Shown here: positions 8,697-16,690 of the stretch, piece after piece
Position numbering within the stretch: the first letter of the stretch is position 1
How the letters are laid out: each line of letters starts with the position of its first letter
From: an uncultured Bacteroidales bacterium
Lineage (GTDB): Bacteria > Bacteroidota > Bacteroidia > Bacteroidales > Tenuifilaceae
Assembly (NCBI GenBank): GCA_937926785.1
Contig: CALBBQ010000054.1
Coordinates: forward strand, 1-33,827
Reading direction: 5' to 3'
DNA: 33,827 bases
The notes under the pieces: generated by a model
The model's database searches: none
What the model saw: only the letters and a program-made list of their open reading frames with translations
What the model was told of the DNA's origin: nothing
Made by a program: the position numbers and the translations under genes

Positions 8697-9512
8697 TTAG
8701 TATTGCTCCCTTTCGTTAGGGAAATCAAGTGATTTAACATCGTTAATATAGGCCTGGAACGAACCCAGCATCTCGGCGTATAGGTTATGGTACCTCCTCA
8801 GAAAACGCGGCGAAAATTCCTGGGTTATCCCCAGCATATCGTGCGTAACCAGTACCTGGCCATCAACCCCGCTCCCGGCACCAATACCAATAACAGGAAT
8901 TTTAAGCTCCTGTGCTACCTGAGCGCCCAGCTTTGCAGGAATTTTTTCAAGTACAATGGAGAAACATCCCACGCGTTCCAGCAGGTGAGCATCCTCAACC
9001 AGCTTTTTGGCTTCAGCCTCTTCCCGGGCACGAACCACGTACGTCCCAAACTTATGGATTGATTGTGGGGTCAAACCTAAATGCCCCATTACCGGAATTC
9101 CGGCAGAAAGTATTCGCTCAACGGAATCGATTATCTCCGATCCCCCTTCCAGCTTAACGGCATCAGCACCACTCTCCTTCATTATTCGGATTGCAGAGCT
9201 TAATGCGAGTTTGGAGTTACCCTGGTATGTTCCAAATGGCATATCCACAACCACCAAAGCCCGTTTTACTGCACGTACCACGGAACTGGCATGGTAAATC
9301 ATCTGATCCAGCGTAATGGGTAGGGTAGACTCATGGCCTGCCATCACATTCGAAGCCGAATCGCCAACCAGCAAAACATCTATTCCTGCGGCATCCAGAA
9401 TTCGGGCCATTGAGTAATCGTATGCGGTTAGCATGGCAATCTTTTCACCCCTTAGCTTCATCTCATGAAGCACGTGTGTGGTAACCACTTTTACTTGCCC
9501 TTCGCTTGACAT
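8697..9512 (-). CDS. panB: 3-methyl-2-oxobutanoate hydroxymethyltransferase (ketopantoate synthesis)
   Basis: A 271-residue TIM-barrel enzyme that transfers a hydroxymethyl group from methylenetetrahydrofolate to alpha-ketoisovalerate, the first committed step of pantothenate and coenzyme A synthesis. Seen are [36 protein letters not shown] with the metal-binding aspartate of [34 protein letters not shown] and [16 protein letters not shown] chose the ATG at 9512 over the GTG at 9536 because a TACCTTTG promoter box ends at 9536, which would leave the GTG outside the transcript; the shorter form also matches the family's usual length. It leads the panB, pseudouridine synthase and glucosaminidase group. 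Confidence 0.94.
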   Translation of the reverse strand: MSSEGQVKVVTTHVLHEMKLRGEKIAMLTAYDYSMARILDAAGIDVLLVGDSASNVMAGHESTLPITLDQMIYHASSVVRAVKRALVVVDMPFGTYQGNSKLALSSAIRIMKESGADAVKLEGGSEIIDSVERILSAGIPVMGHLGLTPQSIHKFGTYVVRAREEAEAKKLVEDAHLLERVGCFSIVLEKIPAKLGAQVAQELKIPVIGIGAGSGVDGQVLVTHDMLGITQEFSPRFLRRYHNLYAEMLGSFQAYINDVKSLDFPNEREQY

Positions 9513-9535
9513 GGCATTCAGTTTTTTTCCACCCA

Positions 9536-9543
9536 CAAAGGTA
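9536..9543 (-). promoter_or_regulatory. -7 promoter box (TACCTTTG) before panB
   Basis: On the minus strand TACCTTTG fits TAnnTTTG. Transcription would start near 9529, about 17 bases before the ATG at 9512. It decides the start codon, since the alternative GTG overlaps the box. Confidence 0.45.
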
Positions 9544-9601
9544 AATCAATAATCAATATCCCCCCTACAAAACATCACCTTAATACTGACAAAACGACAC
9601 G

Positions 9602-9647
9602 CAAGTGTAAAATTCACTAACAATCAATCACTTTACATTCACACTTG
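9602..9647. repeat. Interrupted inverted repeat between panB and dnaK
   Basis: CAAGTGT (9602-9608) and ACACTTG (9641-9647) are perfect reverse complements 32 bases apart; just inside them GTAAA and TTTAC extend the partial symmetry. No CIRCE-type element is present. It may bind a regulator of panB or dnaK, or be chance. Confidence 0.3.
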
Positions 9648-9735
9648 AACCATTGAGCGGCGATTGCTGACATAAAAACCATTTTTGGAACGACTTAAAC
9701 TGACACTTTTTCGGATTTTTGGGTCAATTTCACTA

Positions 9736-9750
9736 TGGCATAATGATTGA
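9736..9750 (+). promoter_or_regulatory. Sigma-54-like -24/-12 promoter before dnaK
   Basis: TGGCATAATGATTGA matches the TGGCAcg-N4-TTGC consensus with the exact 10-base distance between the GG and the final G pair; the last base is A instead of C. A start near 9762 would give a leader of about 53 bases. No TAnnTTTG box is evident in the same gap. Confidence 0.4.
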
Positions 9751-9814
9751 ACCAACTAAAAGGAATTTTAAAACAGACAAAAACTAAGGTATAACGAAAT
9801 AAAACTTAAAAGCA

Positions 9815-11722
9815 ATGAGTAAAATAATTGGAATCGACTTAGGCACTACCAACTCATGCGTTGCCGTAATGGAAGGTAACGAACCGGTTGTAATTACCAA
9901 CAGCGAGGGTAAACGAACAACCCCATCGGTTGTTGCATTTGCCGAAAACGGCGAACGTAAGGTTGGCGACCCCGCAAAACGCCAGGCAATCATAAATCCT
10001 CAGAAAACCATCTTCTCCATCAAGCGTTTTATGGGCGAAACATACGACAAGGTGGCACAGGTTGAGGTTCCCCGGGTTCCCTACAAGGTAGTTCGAGGCG
10101 ATAACAACACTCCCAGGGTTGATATTGATGGTCGCCTCTACACCCCACAGGAAATTTCATCTATGATACTTCAAAAGATGAAGAAAACCGCCGAGGACTA
10201 CCTGGGACACGAAGTAACTGAAGCGGTTATCACCGTTCCGGCTTACTTCAGCGATTCTCAACGCCAGGCCACTAAGGAAGCAGGGGAGATTGCCGGGTTG
10301 AAGGTTCGCCGAATCATTAACGAACCCACTGCTGCCGCACTGGCTTACGGCTTAGACAAGAAACATAAGGACCTGAAAGTTGCCGTGTACGACCTTGGCG
10401 GTGGAACATTTGACATCTCCATCCTGGAACTTGGCGATGGTGTGTTTGAGGTAAAATCTACCAACGGCGATACCCACCTGGGTGGTGATGATTTTGACCA
10501 GGTTATCATTGACTGGCTGGCCGAAGAGTTCCTGAAGGACGAGGGTGTTGATCTCAGGAAAGACCCCATGGCTTTGCAGCGTCTGAAAGAGGCTGCAGAA
10601 AAGGCCAAGATCGAGCTGAGTAGCACCACCTCAACCGAGATCAACCTTCCGTACATCATGCCGGTGAATGGCATACCCAAACACCTGGTAAAAACGCTAA
10701 CCCGGGCACAGTTTGAGAAGCTGGCCGACAATTTGTTCCAGCGCACCATTGAACCATGCCGCAAAGCTCTGGCGGACGCCGGATTACAAGCATCGGATAT
10801 CGACGAGGTTATACTTGTGGGTGGCTCAACTCGTATCCCTTATATCCAGCAACTGGTTGAAAAATTCTTTGGTCGTACACCAAACAAGAGCGTTAACCCC
10901 GACGAGGTGGTTGCGGTAGGTGCTGCCATTCAGGGTGGTGTGCTAACCGGTGAGGTGAAGGATGTTCTTCTGCTCGACGTTACCCCGCTATCGCTGGGTA
11001 TCGAGACCCTTGGCGGAGTGTTCACCAAACTAATTGAAGCCAATACCACCATCCCTACACGCAAGTCCGAAACCTTTACCACCGCTGCCGACAACCAGCC
11101 CTCAGTGGAAATCCATGTGCTTCAGGGTGAGCGTCCGCTTGCCAAGGATAACAAAACCATCGGGCGTTTCCACCTCGACGGAATTCCTCCTGCCCCACGT
11201 GGCATTCCTCAGATTGAGGTAACCTTTGATATAGATGCTAACGGTATTCTGCACGTAACCGCAAAGGACAAAGGAACCGGTAAGGAGCAGAAGATTCGTA
11301 TCGAAGCTTCATCGGGTCTTACCGAGGATGAGATTAAACGCATGCGCGAAGAAGCAAAGCGTAACGAAGAAGCTGACCGCCGGGAGAAAGAGAGGATCGA
11401 TAAGATTAATGCCGCAGACAGCCTAATCTTTCAGACGGAAAAGCAGCTTAAGGAGTTTGGCGATAAGATACCTGCCGATAAGAAAAATGCTATTGAGTCG
11501 GCACTTGGCCGGTTAAAAGATGCTGATAAGAGCCAGGATCTGGCTGCCATTGAGAGCGCAACAAACGAACTTAATACTGCATGGCAGGCCGCTTCCGAAG
11601 AAATTTACAAGGCTCAAGCCAATGCTGGTGCTGGTCAGCAAGCTAATGCCAATACCGGTAGTACCTCCTCGTCGAGCAAGGATCAGGAAGTTACCGATGT
11701 TGACTTTGAAGAAGTTAAGTAA
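9815..11722 (+). CDS. dnaK: Molecular chaperone DnaK (Hsp70)
   Basis: A 635-residue cytoplasmic Hsp70 that binds and releases unfolded polypeptides in an ATP cycle with DnaJ and GrpE. The ATPase domain (~1-380) shows [17 protein letters not shown] (phosphate loop 1), [17 protein letters not shown] (phosphate loop 2) and [16 protein letters not shown]. The conserved linker [21 protein letters not shown] joins the substrate-binding beta domain, and a helical lid with a low-complexity A/N/G/S-rich tail follows. The C-terminus is [11 protein letters not shown]. Length is normal. It stands alone: dnaJ and grpE are not in the window. Upstream is a sigma-54-like element, downstream a strong hairpin terminator, so it is probably monocistronic. 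Confidence 0.98.
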   Translation: MSKIIGIDLGTTNSCVAVMEGNEPVVITNSEGKRTTPSVVAFAENGERKVGDPAKRQAIINPQKTIFSIKRFMGETYDKVAQVEVPRVPYKVVRGDNNTPRVDIDGRLYTPQEISSMILQKMKKTAEDYLGHEVTEAVITVPAYFSDSQRQATKEAGEIAGLKVRRIINEPTAAALAYGLDKKHKDLKVAVYDLGGGTFDISILELGDGVFEVKSTNGDTHLGGDDFDQVIIDWLAEEFLKDEGVDLRKDPMALQRLKEAAEKAKIELSSTTSTEINLPYIMPVNGIPKHLVKTLTRAQFEKLADNLFQRTIEPCRKALADAGLQASDIDEVILVGGSTRIPYIQQLVEKFFGRTPNKSVNPDEVVAVGAAIQGGVLTGEVKDVLLLDVTPLSLGIETLGGVFTKLIEANTTIPTRKSETFTTAADNQPSVEIHVLQGERPLAKDNKTIGRFHLDGIPPAPRGIPQIEVTFDIDANGILHVTAKDKGTGKEQKIRIEASSGLTEDEIKRMREEAKRNEEADRREKERIDKINAADSLIFQTEKQLKEFGDKIPADKKNAIESALGRLKDADKSQDLAAIESATNELNTAWQAASEEIYKAQANAGAGQQANANTGSTSSSSKDQEVTDVDFEEVK

Positions 11723-11738
11723 TTTCCAACGTCACATG

Positions 11739-11768
11739 AAAGCCGTCTCATGGAGACGGCTTTTTTAT
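11739..11768 (+). terminator. Rho-independent terminator of dnaK
   Basis: An 8-bp perfect stem, GCCGTCTC (11742-11749) with GAGACGGC (11753-11760), has a 3-base loop and is followed by TTTTTT. It begins 17 bases after the dnaK stop, and the AAA before the stem can pair with the T run. Confidence 0.9.
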
Positions 11769-11793
11769 TTCTACCAACAAGAATTTCCTATAT

Positions 11794-12774
11794 TTAAGCT
11801 GCAAATGCAACTTTTTTATTAAACAATATTTTATTCAACATTTCATTGGGCGTCCAAAACCCCAAACGCTTTCTTGGTCTATTGTTTAGAATCTTTTCCA
11901 CCCACTGAACCTGTTCGTCTGTAATGCTTTCAAAAGGTGTTTTCTTGGGGAAGAACTGCCTAATCAGCCCATTGGCATTCTCGTTAGCTCCCCTTTCCCA
12001 GGAGTGGTATGGCCTTGCAAAGTAAAATAAAATTTCTAAATCCCTGGCCACCCTATCGTGCTCGGCAAACTCTTTTCCGTTATCAGCGGTGATGGTGTGA
12101 AGCCAAGACCTCCACGGGCTAAGCGCCTCCACGGCTTTCTCTGCCAGTTCGCCAGCATGTTTCCCCTCAAGTTTTCTAATCCAAAGGTAGCCAGTAAGTC
12201 GGTCGTTGATGGTCAGGAGAGCGCCCTTACGGTTAGCCCCGATGACGGTGTCGATCTCCAGGTCACCAAAGCGCACCTTGGCATCCACCTCTGGTGGGCG
12301 CTCGCTGATATCCCGACGGTTCCGGATGATCCCCCTGCCATCAGTGTATTTGCCCTTGAGCTTGCGGTAGGGCTTACTCCGTCGAAGGAACCTGTGCAGC
12401 GTGCCCCCAGCCTTACTGTCCGCAGCGATGTGCCGGTAGATGGTCGTGGTGGACACGCAGCCAGCGCCCTCCAGCTTGGCTCTTTCTGAAATCTGCTCAG
12501 GCAACCATCGATCCTGCGTGAGCCGCCGCTCAATGTAGGCTATTACCTCTGGGGTCAGCGCCACAGCATGAGGCTTGCCCCGTTTGCGATCCTGGGCCTT
12601 GCGCTGGGCTAGACCAAACCGGTAAACGCCATTGCGCCCGTCGGCATTACGCTTAATCTCTCGGGTAATGGTGCTCTTGTTAACCCCAATGACCCTGGCT
12701 ATCTCAACTTTTTTGTACCCCTTTCCCAACATCAGCGAAATAGTGTACCTTTGTTCTTGCGTTAAGTGTCCCAT
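11794..12774 (-). CDS. IS30-family transposase
   Basis: A 326-residue DDE transposase. The N-terminal helix-turn-helix (~1-45) reads LTQEQRYTISLMLGKGYKK and then IARVIGVNKSTITREIKRN, the classical IS30 DNA-binding region. The catalytic triad is D175 in DLEIDTVIG, D231 in TITADNGKEFAEH and E265 in RGANENANGLIRQ, with the 33-residue spacing expected between the second D and E. The C-terminus NRPRKRLGFWTPNEML is also typical. The frame is open and complete, so it may be active. The final codons read through the left terminal inverted repeat, and the stop (11794-11796) lies at or just beyond it. Its GC-rich stretches contrast with the AT-rich surroundings, consistent with recent arrival. Confidence 0.95.
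   Translation of the reverse strand: MGHLTQEQRYTISLMLGKGYKKVEIARVIGVNKSTITREIKRNADGRNGVYRFGLAQRKAQDRKRGKPHAVALTPEVIAYIERRLTQDRWLPEQISERAKLEGAGCVSTTTIYRHIAADSKAGGTLHRFLRRSKPYRKLKGKYTDGRGIIRNRRDISERPPEVDAKVRFGDLEIDTVIGANRKGALLTINDRLTGYLWIRKLEGKHAGELAEKAVEALSPWRSWLHTITADNGKEFAEHDRVARDLEILFYFARPYHSWERGANENANGLIRQFFPKKTPFESITDEQVQWVEKILNNRPRKRLGFWTPNEMLNKILFNKKVAFAA
11800..11815. repeat. Left terminal inverted repeat of the IS30 element
   Basis: TGCAAATGCAACTTTT pairs with 12913-12928 at 15 of 16 positions. It also encodes the last residues of the transposase on the opposite strand. Confidence 0.75.
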
Positions 12775-12912
12775 CTTGCAACTTATTTCTGGGGAGATTT
12801 AGGAGGCGAAGATAGCCACTTAACCCTCAGGAACGACGAGGGGAAGGTGTGTTCTTTCTCTCGCGTTCTTGAAAAATTAGTTTTTTCTTTTACCCCTTAA
12901 ACTAAAGTCCCC

Positions 12913-12928
12913 AAAAGTTGCATTTACA
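12913..12928. repeat. Right terminal inverted repeat of the IS30 element
   Basis: AAAAGTTGCATTTACA, the partner of 11800-11815. It supplies the stop codon (12924-12926) that ends the interrupted lipoprotein frame. Confidence 0.75.
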
Positions 12929-13584
12929 ATGAAAATCTAAGACCAAAAAGTAAGCTTTCAATTTGTTGTAATGAATATCCTTTAATTCTATCATTAGGTC
13001 TATCACCCCCGAATATTGATTTCTGATTGAAATCATCTATTACTACATCGAGCACCAATTCGGAGAGCCGCTCATAGGGCACATTAGGTAAAGGTTTGTT
13101 TATGGGTACCACCACGTACTGCCAGGTATAAGGATTTACCTCTGGATTCAGTTCGGGATCGAAGTAGAAGGTACCCCCTTCCTCTATGTCATAGTCTAAC
13201 GGGTAGTCAAACATCACATCAAGAGTATCTAACTCCAGCATATCGAATTGTTCCATATCCGAAGGCAAAAACCGTACATACTGGTGAGTAGGGGTAATTT
13301 ACAGCCCAGCCTTCACAGCACCCTGCTTCACGAGGTTTGCATAGGCTTTCCTTATGTTCTCTACCGTGAATGGGTTTTCAAGCTTCTTACCCAGTTTCAT
13401 CATTCCCTCTGGCTGTGGTTTTCCATTTATAGGGGTGTTCTGAACTTGCGTGAACGACTCTTGTTCGCAGCCTACAAACAACGATGTTAACAATATTATA
13501 AAAGCAAAGGCTAACTTACGATAGATAGATAGATAGATATATAGATTGATTGATTGACAGATTGATGTTTGTTTTTTGTTTCAT
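12924..13584 (-). pseudogene. Broken Bacteroidetes lipoprotein gene (repeat frameshift, in-frame stop, IS30 truncation)
   Basis: On the minus strand a frame encodes a lipoprotein signal (RKLAFAFIILLTSLFVGC) and a segment with LGKKLENPFTVENIRKA, then a TAA (13299-13301). The same frame continues beyond it with ITPTHQYVRFLPSDMEQF and a ~115-residue D/E- and P-rich segment containing LDYDIEEGG and TWQYVVVP. From memory these two blocks occur together in one Bacteroidetes lipoprotein family of unknown function, so the TAA is probably a nonsense mutation. The ATG at 13584 (MKQKTNINLS) enters a (GATA)5 tract that shifts it to a stop at 13516-13518; four or seven units would join it to the signal peptide. 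The 3' part is replaced by the IS30 end, and no remainder is seen on its other side. A shorter functional peptide cannot be excluded. Confidence 0.7.
13520..13567. repeat. Tetranucleotide microsatellite: (GATA)5 plus degenerate GATT units
   Basis: Twelve consecutive 4-base units: GATA five times (13520-13539), TATA, GATT three times, GACA, GATT, GATG. It lies in the 5' coding part of the broken lipoprotein gene. Because the unit is not a multiple of three, gain or loss of one unit changes the reading frame. Confidence 0.9.
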
Positions 13585-13926
13585 ACGATTAAAATGGTTA
13601 GGTTTAGCAACGTTTTCCTTAAAATCATTCTTTCTTAATACGTCTGTAGAATCTTTGTTGTCAGTTTTGTTCCATAGGCAATCTTTTTTAGGGTAAAACA
13701 TTGATTATTTATTAATAATCTCAATTACATTTGTTTGGTTTTTTCTGTATACAAATATACACAATTTCGAATAATTAAGTGTAAAAACAAAAAAACGTTT
13801 AAAAACCCCTCAAACTTACTTTGCCCCCAGATTAAACAGTAAATCAAACCTTTGTGTAGGGCAAAAGTTGAACGTCGAAACGAGGATTAGCACAAATCCT
13901 TTTTTGAGGTGCGCTAAGTAGATGGT
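13585..13926. other. AT-rich gap between the lipoprotein remnant and the DHOD-like gene
   Basis: It holds the leader and promoter box of the broken lipoprotein gene, and a possible weak hairpin AGGATT (13883-13888) with AATCCT (13895-13900) followed by a T run on the plus strand, where no gene would use it. Nothing else is recognised. Confidence 0.5.
13752..13759 (-). promoter_or_regulatory. -7 promoter box (TATATTTG) before the lipoprotein pseudogene
   Basis: TATATTTG on the minus strand fits TAnnTTTG. Transcription would start near 13745. The first ATG downstream is at 13701 and opens a frame that runs in phase into MKQKTN at 13584, so the transcript could cover the microsatellite. Confidence 0.4.
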
Positions 13927-14913
13927 TTACAAATCGTGAAAGTACTTCATGAACTGCACGCGTTCAAAGGCGGCAGGATTGTATGTTTTCTGCTGGCTCA
14001 TTTTACCGGTAAAATCCTCTATTGCCTTAAAGCCATTCTGGTTCATCCAGTCCTCAAGCTGTCGGATCATAAATGTGGTTTGCTCCTTGCCGTTTCGGTA
14101 GAAGGTTGAACAGGCCTGTACGGCCTTGGCGCCGGCAAGCAGCTGCTTAACCATGGCGTTACCATCGTGAACCCCGGTAGAAGCGGCAATATCGCAGGAA
14201 ACCCTACCCGATAGAATGGCCACCCACCTGAGTGAGGTGGAAAGCTCGGCTGGCGTGCTAAACACGCTAGAAGGAGTAAACTCAAGGGTGTTGATGCCAA
14301 AATCGGGGTTGTAAAAACGGTTAAAAAGTACCAGGGCTTTAATGGGGGTTTCGCTTAAGCTGACCAGAAAGTTTGCCAGGGCACCATGGTAATACCCCAC
14401 CTTCATGGCAACCGGTAGCTTCACCATGTTAGTAACACGCTCGGCTATATCGAAGTAAACCTGCTCATTCTGCTCCGAGGTACGGTTGGGATCAGAGGGA
14501 AGCTCAAATACGTTGAGCTCCAACCCATCGACCCCGGTATCCTCAATACGTTTGGCAAAATCGATCCACCCTTCGGCCGTTACGCAGTTAATGCTTGCCA
14601 GAATGGGGATTGATGTTTCTCTCTTCACCTTTCCTAAGAACTCAAGGTAGTTGGAAATGGGATCCTCCATGCTATCGTAGTCAAAGTACTCCATGGTTTC
14701 GGGGTAAATGAACCCCGAAGCCTGCATGCGATTGAGGTTATCGTGAGCTTTGGCTATGATCTCCTCCTCAAAAATCGATTTGATTACAACAGCCCCAGCA
14801 CCCCGGGCCTCGAACTCGACTATGTCGTCGATATTCTCAGTTAAACCAGAACTTGCAATGATTAGCGGGTTGCGTAGCTTTAACCCCATGTAGGTGGTGG
14901 AAAGATTTGCCAT
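13927..14913 (-). CDS. Dihydroorotate dehydrogenase-like FMN protein
   Basis: A 328-residue TIM-barrel protein of the dihydroorotate dehydrogenase superfamily. It begins ANLSTTYMGLKLRNPLIIASSGLTEN, the usual opening of class 1-like enzymes. It has GAGAVVIKSIFEEEI (FMN-contacting lysine region), SINCVTAEGWIDFAKRIED, DGLELNVF, VAMKVGYY, and a C-terminal phosphate-binding region DIAASTGVHDGNAMVKQLLAGAKAVQ seen here in shorter pieces. It is not clearly PyrD: the catalytic loop differs and the relatives I recall are called only 'dihydroorotate dehydrogenase-like', so its electron partner and substrate are unknown. The ATG at 14913 is preferred over one at 15051: the extra 46 residues are low in family character and a -7 box lies between them. 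Confidence 0.88.
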   Translation of the reverse strand: MANLSTTYMGLKLRNPLIIASSGLTENIDDIVEFEARGAGAVVIKSIFEEEIIAKAHDNLNRMQASGFIYPETMEYFDYDSMEDPISNYLEFLGKVKRETSIPILASINCVTAEGWIDFAKRIEDTGVDGLELNVFELPSDPNRTSEQNEQVYFDIAERVTNMVKLPVAMKVGYYHGALANFLVSLSETPIKALVLFNRFYNPDFGINTLEFTPSSVFSTPAELSTSLRWVAILSGRVSCDIAASTGVHDGNAMVKQLLAGAKAVQACSTFYRNGKEQTTFMIRQLEDWMNQNGFKAIEDFTGKMSQQKTYNPAAFERVQFMKYFHDL

Positions 14914-14918
14914 GATTC

Positions 14919-14926
14919 CAAATTTA
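14919..14926 (-). promoter_or_regulatory. -7 promoter box (TAAATTTG) abutting the DHOD-like start
   Basis: TAAATTTG on the minus strand ends 5 bases before the ATG at 14913. If used, the mRNA would be leaderless or nearly so. The -33 region is AT-rich with no clear TTG. Confidence 0.35.
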
Positions 14927-15166
14927 ATTAATACAATAAAAAATAAACATCGTTGCTCCTGAAAGGGTTCAGTAAATGTATGGAAATATTTTGAATGGGT
15001 CAATGCCTGTTCATTTTTTGCTTTGGAGCATTGTTCTTGATTTGCTGACAAACCATTCAGCCATTATAATTTGAGTTATACAAAAAACCTAACCCGATGT
15101 TGACTGCCCCCGGCTTATAGATAAAACGCTAAGTAAAAGATAATGAAAAAACAGGAATGTTTTCCC

Positions 15167-16051
15167 TTAAAGATTACCCAGCGCATTTCTGATCTTCTCA
15201 AAAGTAGCATCGCTAACGGGTGCAAGTGGGAGTCTGAGCACATTCTCAATAATACCCAATGCACTTAGGGCTGCCTTTACACCGCCTGGGTTTCCCTCAA
15301 CAAACAGCAAATCGATGAGCTCAATTAGTTCAAGGTGAATTTTGGCTGCATCAGTGAAATTGCCCTGCAGGGCAAGGTTTACCATGCGGGAGAACCGTGA
15401 AGGTACGCAGTTCCCTACCACCGATATAACACCATCGGCTCCCATAGAGATTTGGGGAAGCGTTAGCCCATCATCGCCGGAGAGAACAAGAAAACCGCTG
15501 GGCCTGTCGCGAAGGATATAGCCCATCTGGGTTAGGTTACCCGATGCCTCCTTAACGGCAACAATCTTTCCCTGAAACTCGTGGGCAAGCTTTAGGGTAG
15601 TGTCGGCGGTCATGTTGACACCGGTGCGCCCCGGTACGTTATACACTATCATGGGAAGCGGAGTACTCTCGGCAATGGTCTTAAAGTGCAGATATAGCCC
15701 TTTCTGAGTAGGTTTATTGTAGTATGGAGTAACCGAGAGTATGGCATCGAAGCCTGTAAGATCAAACTTTTGGTAGGTTTCAATCACCTTGCGGGTATCG
15801 TTACCGCCCATGCCCAGCACCAATGGCACCCTGCCATTCACCTTTTTAACCACATAATCGGCAAGCTGGCGCTTCTCAGAATCGGTCAGGGTTGCGGTTT
15901 CGGCAGTAGTTCCCTGAACTACCAAATAGTTCACCCCATTCCCCAACAGGAAATCAATGAGCCTATCGAGTGCGGGGTAATCAATATCATAACTCGACTT
16001 GAAAGGGGTAACCATTGCCACCCCTAAACCTCTGAACTTTACGGTATCCAT
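15167..16051 (-). CDS. dapA: 4-hydroxy-tetrahydrodipicolinate synthase
   Basis: A 294-residue TIM-barrel aldolase that condenses pyruvate with aspartate semialdehyde, the first step of the diaminopimelate/lysine branch and so of peptidoglycan synthesis. The Schiff-base lysine is K167 in VAVKEASGN. The catalytic triad is represented by T48-T49 in QGTTAETATL, tyrosines Y110-Y111 in VTPYYNKP and Y137 in YNVPGRTG, with substrate-binding R142. Length matches the family (~292-295). The start at 16051 fits the conserved opening RGLGVAMVTPF. It is the third gene of a minus-strand group after ligA and the DUF6913-like gene, 12 bases behind the latter. Confidence 0.96.
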   Translation of the reverse strand: MDTVKFRGLGVAMVTPFKSSYDIDYPALDRLIDFLLGNGVNYLVVQGTTAETATLTDSEKRQLADYVVKKVNGRVPLVLGMGGNDTRKVIETYQKFDLTGFDAILSVTPYYNKPTQKGLYLHFKTIAESTPLPMIVYNVPGRTGVNMTADTTLKLAHEFQGKIVAVKEASGNLTQMGYILRDRPSGFLVLSGDDGLTLPQISMGADGVISVVGNCVPSRFSRMVNLALQGNFTDAAKIHLELIELIDLLFVEGNPGGVKAALSALGIIENVLRLPLAPVSDATFEKIRNALGNL

Positions 16052-16063
16052 AGGAGTTTGTGG

Positions 16064-16621
16064 TTAAACTGTTTGCTGTGCAAATCGGTTATTTAGAACC
16101 TCCAGGGTATTGAAGACCTGATTGGCCAGATAGTCCACCCCAAGATTTTTATCGACTGTGACAATCAAATCGAACGGATTATTGAAGTAGTTCAGCGCAC
16201 CAACCTTGAACTTAGCCTTTGAAAGGGTCGATACCCAGCGTAACGGAACAACCTCATCCTGCGACAGATCAATCAGAATATCGAAGTCTTTTGACGTGAA
16301 CTCACTGAAAAGCGGAGTTTCCGGTTTTTTATACCAGTTTAAGTCAGTTTTGGAGAACACCTTTACCCCTTTCTCCATGGTGTAGAGCTGGGGTATTTCT
16401 TTGTCGTTGTAATATCCAATTGCTTCAACAGCAATGGGTATTTGTTCGAGTTTTGATTTTAATGCAAGTACGGAATCGAATACCTTGGAGTCAGTAAGAT
16501 TAAAGACAACACCTACGTGCCTTGCTGTGGTAAGGTTGAAAATTTGCCGATGACGTTTCAGGAATTTAGCCTGCTTGCCTAATTCCTTTAACGATTTATT
16601 ATACTTGAAGTTATCGAACAT
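16064..16621 (-). CDS. DUF6913-like conserved Bacteroidetes protein of unknown function
   Basis: A 185-residue protein without signal peptide or membrane segment. I recognise it, with moderate certainty, as the DUF6913 type often found between ligA and dapA in Bacteroidetes. Visible features are a basic N-terminal helix (FKYNKSLKELGKQAKFLKRHRQ), a beta strand ARHVGVVFNLTD like the start of an alpha/beta domain, DFDILIDLSQDEVVPLRWVSTLSKAKFKVGA in shorter blocks, and a C-terminal helix ending FNTLEVLNNRF. No catalytic motif stands out. Position upstream of dapA, 12 bases away, and 69 bases after ligA suggests shared transcription but does not define a job. Confidence 0.75.
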   Translation of the reverse strand: MFDNFKYNKSLKELGKQAKFLKRHRQIFNLTTARHVGVVFNLTDSKVFDSVLALKSKLEQIPIAVEAIGYYNDKEIPQLYTMEKGVKVFSKTDLNWYKKPETPLFSEFTSKDFDILIDLSQDEVVPLRWVSTLSKAKFKVGALNYFNNPFDLIVTVDKNLGVDYLANQVFNTLEVLNNRFAQQTV

Positions 16622-16690
16622 CTGTGTAAACTGTGTTGAAATGCAATTTTACAAAAAAATCACTGTTAATCAAAAAAAAGGATTGCAAAG

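Larger units (their letters stand above)
11800..12928 (-). mobile_element. IS30-family insertion sequence
   Basis: About 1.13 kb bounded by imperfect terminal inverted repeats: TGCAAATGCAACTTTT at 11800-11815 and its near reverse complement AAAAGTTGCATTTACA at 12913-12928, with 15 of 16 positions matching. It holds one transposase gene and a ~140-base leader. Exact ends and the target duplication are unclear; flanking 2-3 base repeats do not match convincingly, which suggests an adjacent deletion. On the right it truncates a lipoprotein gene; on the left it stops about 30 bases from the dnaK terminator. Confidence 0.85.

Noticed and set aside
9537..9814. CIRCE/HrcA element before dnaK
   Set aside because: No TTAGCACTC-N9-GAGTGCTAA-like sequence is present; only an unrelated long-spaced inverted repeat.
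12058..12489. Open frame on the plus strand across the IS30 transposase
   Set aside because: It is an artefact of GC-rich transposase codons; the minus-strand frame has the full DDE motif.
13520..13567. CRISPR-like array
   Set aside because: Units are 4 bases with no spacers; this is a microsatellite.
14914..15051. 46-residue N-terminal extension of the DHOD-like protein
   Set aside because: It lacks family similarity and is preceded by no promoter box, while a TAnnTTTG box lies right before the internal ATG at 14913.
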